From the NCBI RefSeq assembly GCF_022788695.1, contig NZ_CP085154.1, forward strand, positions 1,240,001 to 1,304,000: a DNA stretch of 64,000 bases, read 5' to 3'. Positions within the stretch are counted from its first letter, which is position 1. Each line of letters opens with the position of its first letter. The DNA is from Pseudosulfitobacter sp. DSM 107133. Lineage in GTDB: Bacteria > Pseudomonadota > Alphaproteobacteria > Rhodobacterales > Rhodobacteraceae. Below are positions 62,718 through 64,000 of the stretch, piece by piece. The position numbers and the translations under genes were made by a program. The notes beneath the pieces are model-generated. The model had not been told where the DNA came from. It saw nothing but the letters and a program-made list of their open reading frames with translations, and did no database searches.

Positions 62718-63070
62718 GCGGATATCGCATCTGGCTTTTTCGCGCGGGGCGCGCCCTTCTGGGTGCGTTCTTTGCCGCAGGGGCTGCGCAGAAAACTGTC
62801 GATCCTGTTCCTGCAATGGATTTGCTGCGCGGTCTGGGGCTGCCCGCCGTGCTGGTCTGGCCAGCGATGGTGTTCAACGCTTTGGGTGCTTTTGCGCTGT
62901 GGTTTGGTACGCGGCTTGGCATGATGGCGGTGGCGCTGGCGGTGTATTGCATGGTCACATCGGTGTTTCACTTCCGGCCTGACGACCCCTGGCAGATCAG
63001 CATCTTCGTCAAGAACTGGGCGATTGCAGGTGGCCTGCTGGCTCTGGCCAGCCACCCCGAGGCCCGCTGA
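62714..63070 (+). CDS. DoxX-family membrane protein
   Basis: 118 residues from ATG 62714 (ATGA overlap with msrB). Three to four membrane helices: 'LFRAGRALLGAFFAAGAAQKTVD', 'VLVWPAMVFNALGAFALWFG' and 'RLGMMAVALAVYCMVTSVFHF'; 'FHFRPDDPWQISIFVKNWAIAGGLLAL' is the DoxX tail. Could pass electrons or quinone-linked reducing power to the exported MsrB; DoxX members work with thiol or oxidative-stress partners, and the link here is inference. Confidence 0.88.
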   Translation: MSGYRIWLFRAGRALLGAFFAAGAAQKTVDPVPAMDLLRGLGLPAVLVWPAMVFNALGAFALWFGTRLGMMAVALAVYCMVTSVFHFRPDDPWQISIFVKNWAIAGGLLALASHPEAR

Positions 63071-63116
63071 CAAAACAACCCTTGGCTGTATGATGCGGTG
63101 CCGTTAGAACTGCGGT

Positions 63117-63710
63117 ATGCGCGCACCATTCCTGCTGTTTCTTCTCTCCTGTGTCGGTATCGCCGCGGCCGTCCTGCTGCCCGGCTGGTCGGATCTGTTG
63201 CTGCTGGCGGGCCCGATGGCGCTGGCAGCGGCACTCCTGTTGCTGCGCCGCCCGCGTGCTGCGCCGAAAAGACGGCCCGCACCGCGTAAAGCGCGAACAG
63301 GCCCGCCCGTCATCCTTGACGGATCGAACGTGATGTACTGGAAAACCCAATCGCCCGATCTGGCCCCCGTGCGCGAAGTGGTGAACACCCTGACCGACCG
63401 GGGCCTGTCTTCGTCGGTGATTTTCGACGCCAACGCAGGCCATCTGCTCTATGGAAAATATTGGCACGGAACCGACTTTGCCGCTGCACTGAACCTGCCA
63501 GACAGCCATGTGCGCGTGGTGGACAAAGGCACGCCCGCCGACCCGTTGATCCTGCAAACCGCCCGCGACCTCAGGGCACCGATCGTCACCAACGACCGTT
63601 ACCGCGACTGGCTGGACCAGTTCCCGGAGGCGCGTAAACGCGGCCACCTGATCCGTGGCGGCTATCGCAAGGGGCCGCTCTGGCTTGATCTTCCCAAACC
63701 GCAGGCATGA
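63117..63710 (+). CDS. Membrane-anchored NYN/Zc3h12a-like (PIN-fold) ribonuclease
   Basis: 197 residues. Two N-terminal hydrophobic helices ('FLLFLLSCVGIAAAVLLPGW', 'LLLLAGPMALAAALLLL') and a basic linker precede a PIN/NYN-type nuclease domain: first acidic residue in 'VILDGSNVMYW', 'SSVIFDANAGHLL', and 'ARDLRAPIVTNDRYRDWLDQFPE' with the last Asp. Matches the RNase Zc3h12a-like family of bacterial members. Would cut RNA at the inner membrane surface; targets unknown. A 3'-end repeat follows its stop. Confidence 0.83.
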   Translation: MRAPFLLFLLSCVGIAAAVLLPGWSDLLLLAGPMALAAALLLLRRPRAAPKRRPAPRKARTGPPVILDGSNVMYWKTQSPDLAPVREVVNTLTDRGLSSSVIFDANAGHLLYGKYWHGTDFAAALNLPDSHVRVVDKGTPADPLILQTARDLRAPIVTNDRYRDWLDQFPEARKRGHLIRGGYRKGPLWLDLPKPQA

Positions 63711-63712
63711 CC

Positions 63713-63769
63713 CTTCATCTTGCCAGATAAACTCCGGGGGAGGCGCGCAGCGCCGGGGGCAGAGCCCCG
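63713..63769 (+). repeat. Dispersed 3'-end hairpin repeat, copy D
   Basis: Starts TTCATCTTGCCAGATAAACT two to three bases after the nuclease stop codon, with GGCGC-GCA-GCGCC and GGGGC-AGA-GCCCC hairpins. Lies between the convergent nuclease and truA genes, sense to the nuclease gene. Confidence 0.87.
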
Positions 63770-63776
63770 ACCCACA

Positions 63777-64000
63777 TCAGCCCGCAAACGGGTCTTCAGG
63801 GTACTGCACACCGGCCAGATACAAGCCCTGCGGCGGACACACCGGCCCACAGGCCGCACGGTCCTGCGCCTCAAGCGCGCGGCGCACATCATCCGGTGCC
63901 CAGCCGCCGCTGCCGACCCGTTCCAGCGTGCCGACAAAGCTGCGCACCTGATTGTGCAGGAACGACCGCGCCCGCACGGTGAACTGCACCTCGGGGCCCC
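63777..64000 (-). CDS. truA: tRNA pseudouridine synthase A, C-terminal part (cut by window edge)
   Basis: The frame continues beyond position 64000; GTG 63989 is internal. Visible C-terminus '[64 protein letters not shown]' is the TruA signature, including '[11 protein letters not shown]' and the final 'PPQGLYL'. Modifies uridines 38-40 of tRNA anticodon arms. Confidence 0.95.
   Translation of the reverse strand, partial: GPEVQFTVRARSFLHNQVRSFVGTLERVGSGGWAPDDVRRALEAQDRAACGPVCPPQGLYLAGVQYPEDPFAG

Overview
The window is GC-rich, gene-dense DNA from an alphaproteobacterium, almost certainly Rhodobacteraceae in the Roseobacter group. Indicators are the aa3 oxidase gene ctaD next to a DUF2244 gene, the fused carnitine dehydrogenase/thioesterase, the HutF-type histidine operon, DUF3572 and DUF1289 proteins, and TRAP and FCD-GntR sets. 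It reads as chromosome: housekeeping genes (carA, metG, lipB, yqeY, msrB, truA, tRNA-Leu) alternate with catabolic operons. I see no phage or plasmid functions. Genus cannot be fixed from the sequence alone.

Layout. 1-10.7 kb: end of an FCD regulator, a nucleotidyltransferase, a glycosyltransferase with an N-terminal MshEN domain, carA, yqeY, DUF2244, ctaD, an MFS carrier, lipB, a FrnE-like DsbA protein and tRNA-Leu(GAG). 10.8-14.8 kb: an iron-type ABC uptake operon with a divergent methyltransferase and a palindromic operator between them. 15-22 kb: a large chemoreceptor, metG, an MFS carrier and an aldo/keto reductase. 22-26.8 kb: carnitine catabolism (GlxA-type regulator, BKACE enzyme, lipocalin lipoprotein, dehydrogenase-thioesterase fusion, SDR). 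26.9-31 kb: XRE regulator, fatty acid desaturase, EamA carrier, NUDIX, DUF983. 31.1-33.2 kb: EF-hand protein, ECF sigma factor, probable anti-sigma factor and a periplasmic metal-sensor-like protein. 33.3-34.5 kb: an IS5/IS427-type insertion sequence abutting a 352-bp MITE-like element. 34.5-40.4 kb: PleD-like diguanylate cyclase, DUF3572, HAD phosphatase, MttB-type methyltransferase, and an H-NOX-like protein with its HNOBA-GGDEF partner. 40.6-44.1 kb: small membrane and regulatory proteins, a structured non-coding stretch, DUF1289 and imelysin. 44.2-51.7 kb: flavin oxidoreductase, aldehyde dehydrogenase, TRAP transporter and FCD-GntR regulator. 51.75-52.6 kb: a second, nearly identical IS copy. 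52.6-60 kb: the complete hut operon (hutC-hutF divergent from hutIHGU). 60-64 kb: MarR, an ECF sigma/RskA pair followed by exported MsrB and DoxX, a membrane-anchored NYN/Zc3h12a-like nuclease, and the C-terminal end of truA.

Functional threads. (1) Cyclic-di-GMP: two GGDEF enzymes with intact catalytic motifs and I-sites lie in the same window as a glycosyltransferase with a two-motif c-di-GMP-binding-type MshEN domain and a perfect TTAA-N7-TTAA CtrA box upstream. (2) Quaternary amine and amino-acid use: carnitine is converted to glycine betaine by the carnitine cluster; an MttB-family protein and a dimethylglycine/stachydrine-demethylase-like flavoenzyme could act further down that route; histidine goes to glutamate and formate through HutH-U-I-F-G. 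(3) Envelope stress: two separate ECF sigma modules, one with a Ca2+-binding-type EF-hand protein and one with a periplasmic methionine sulfoxide reductase.

Repeats are a second theme. A ~58-bp element with tandem hairpins occurs four times, always in the sense orientation at a gene 3' end. Two intergenic regions share a three-way-junction-like fold. The two IS copies differ at their frameshift site (A6 versus A5), and both sit inside intergenic palindromes.
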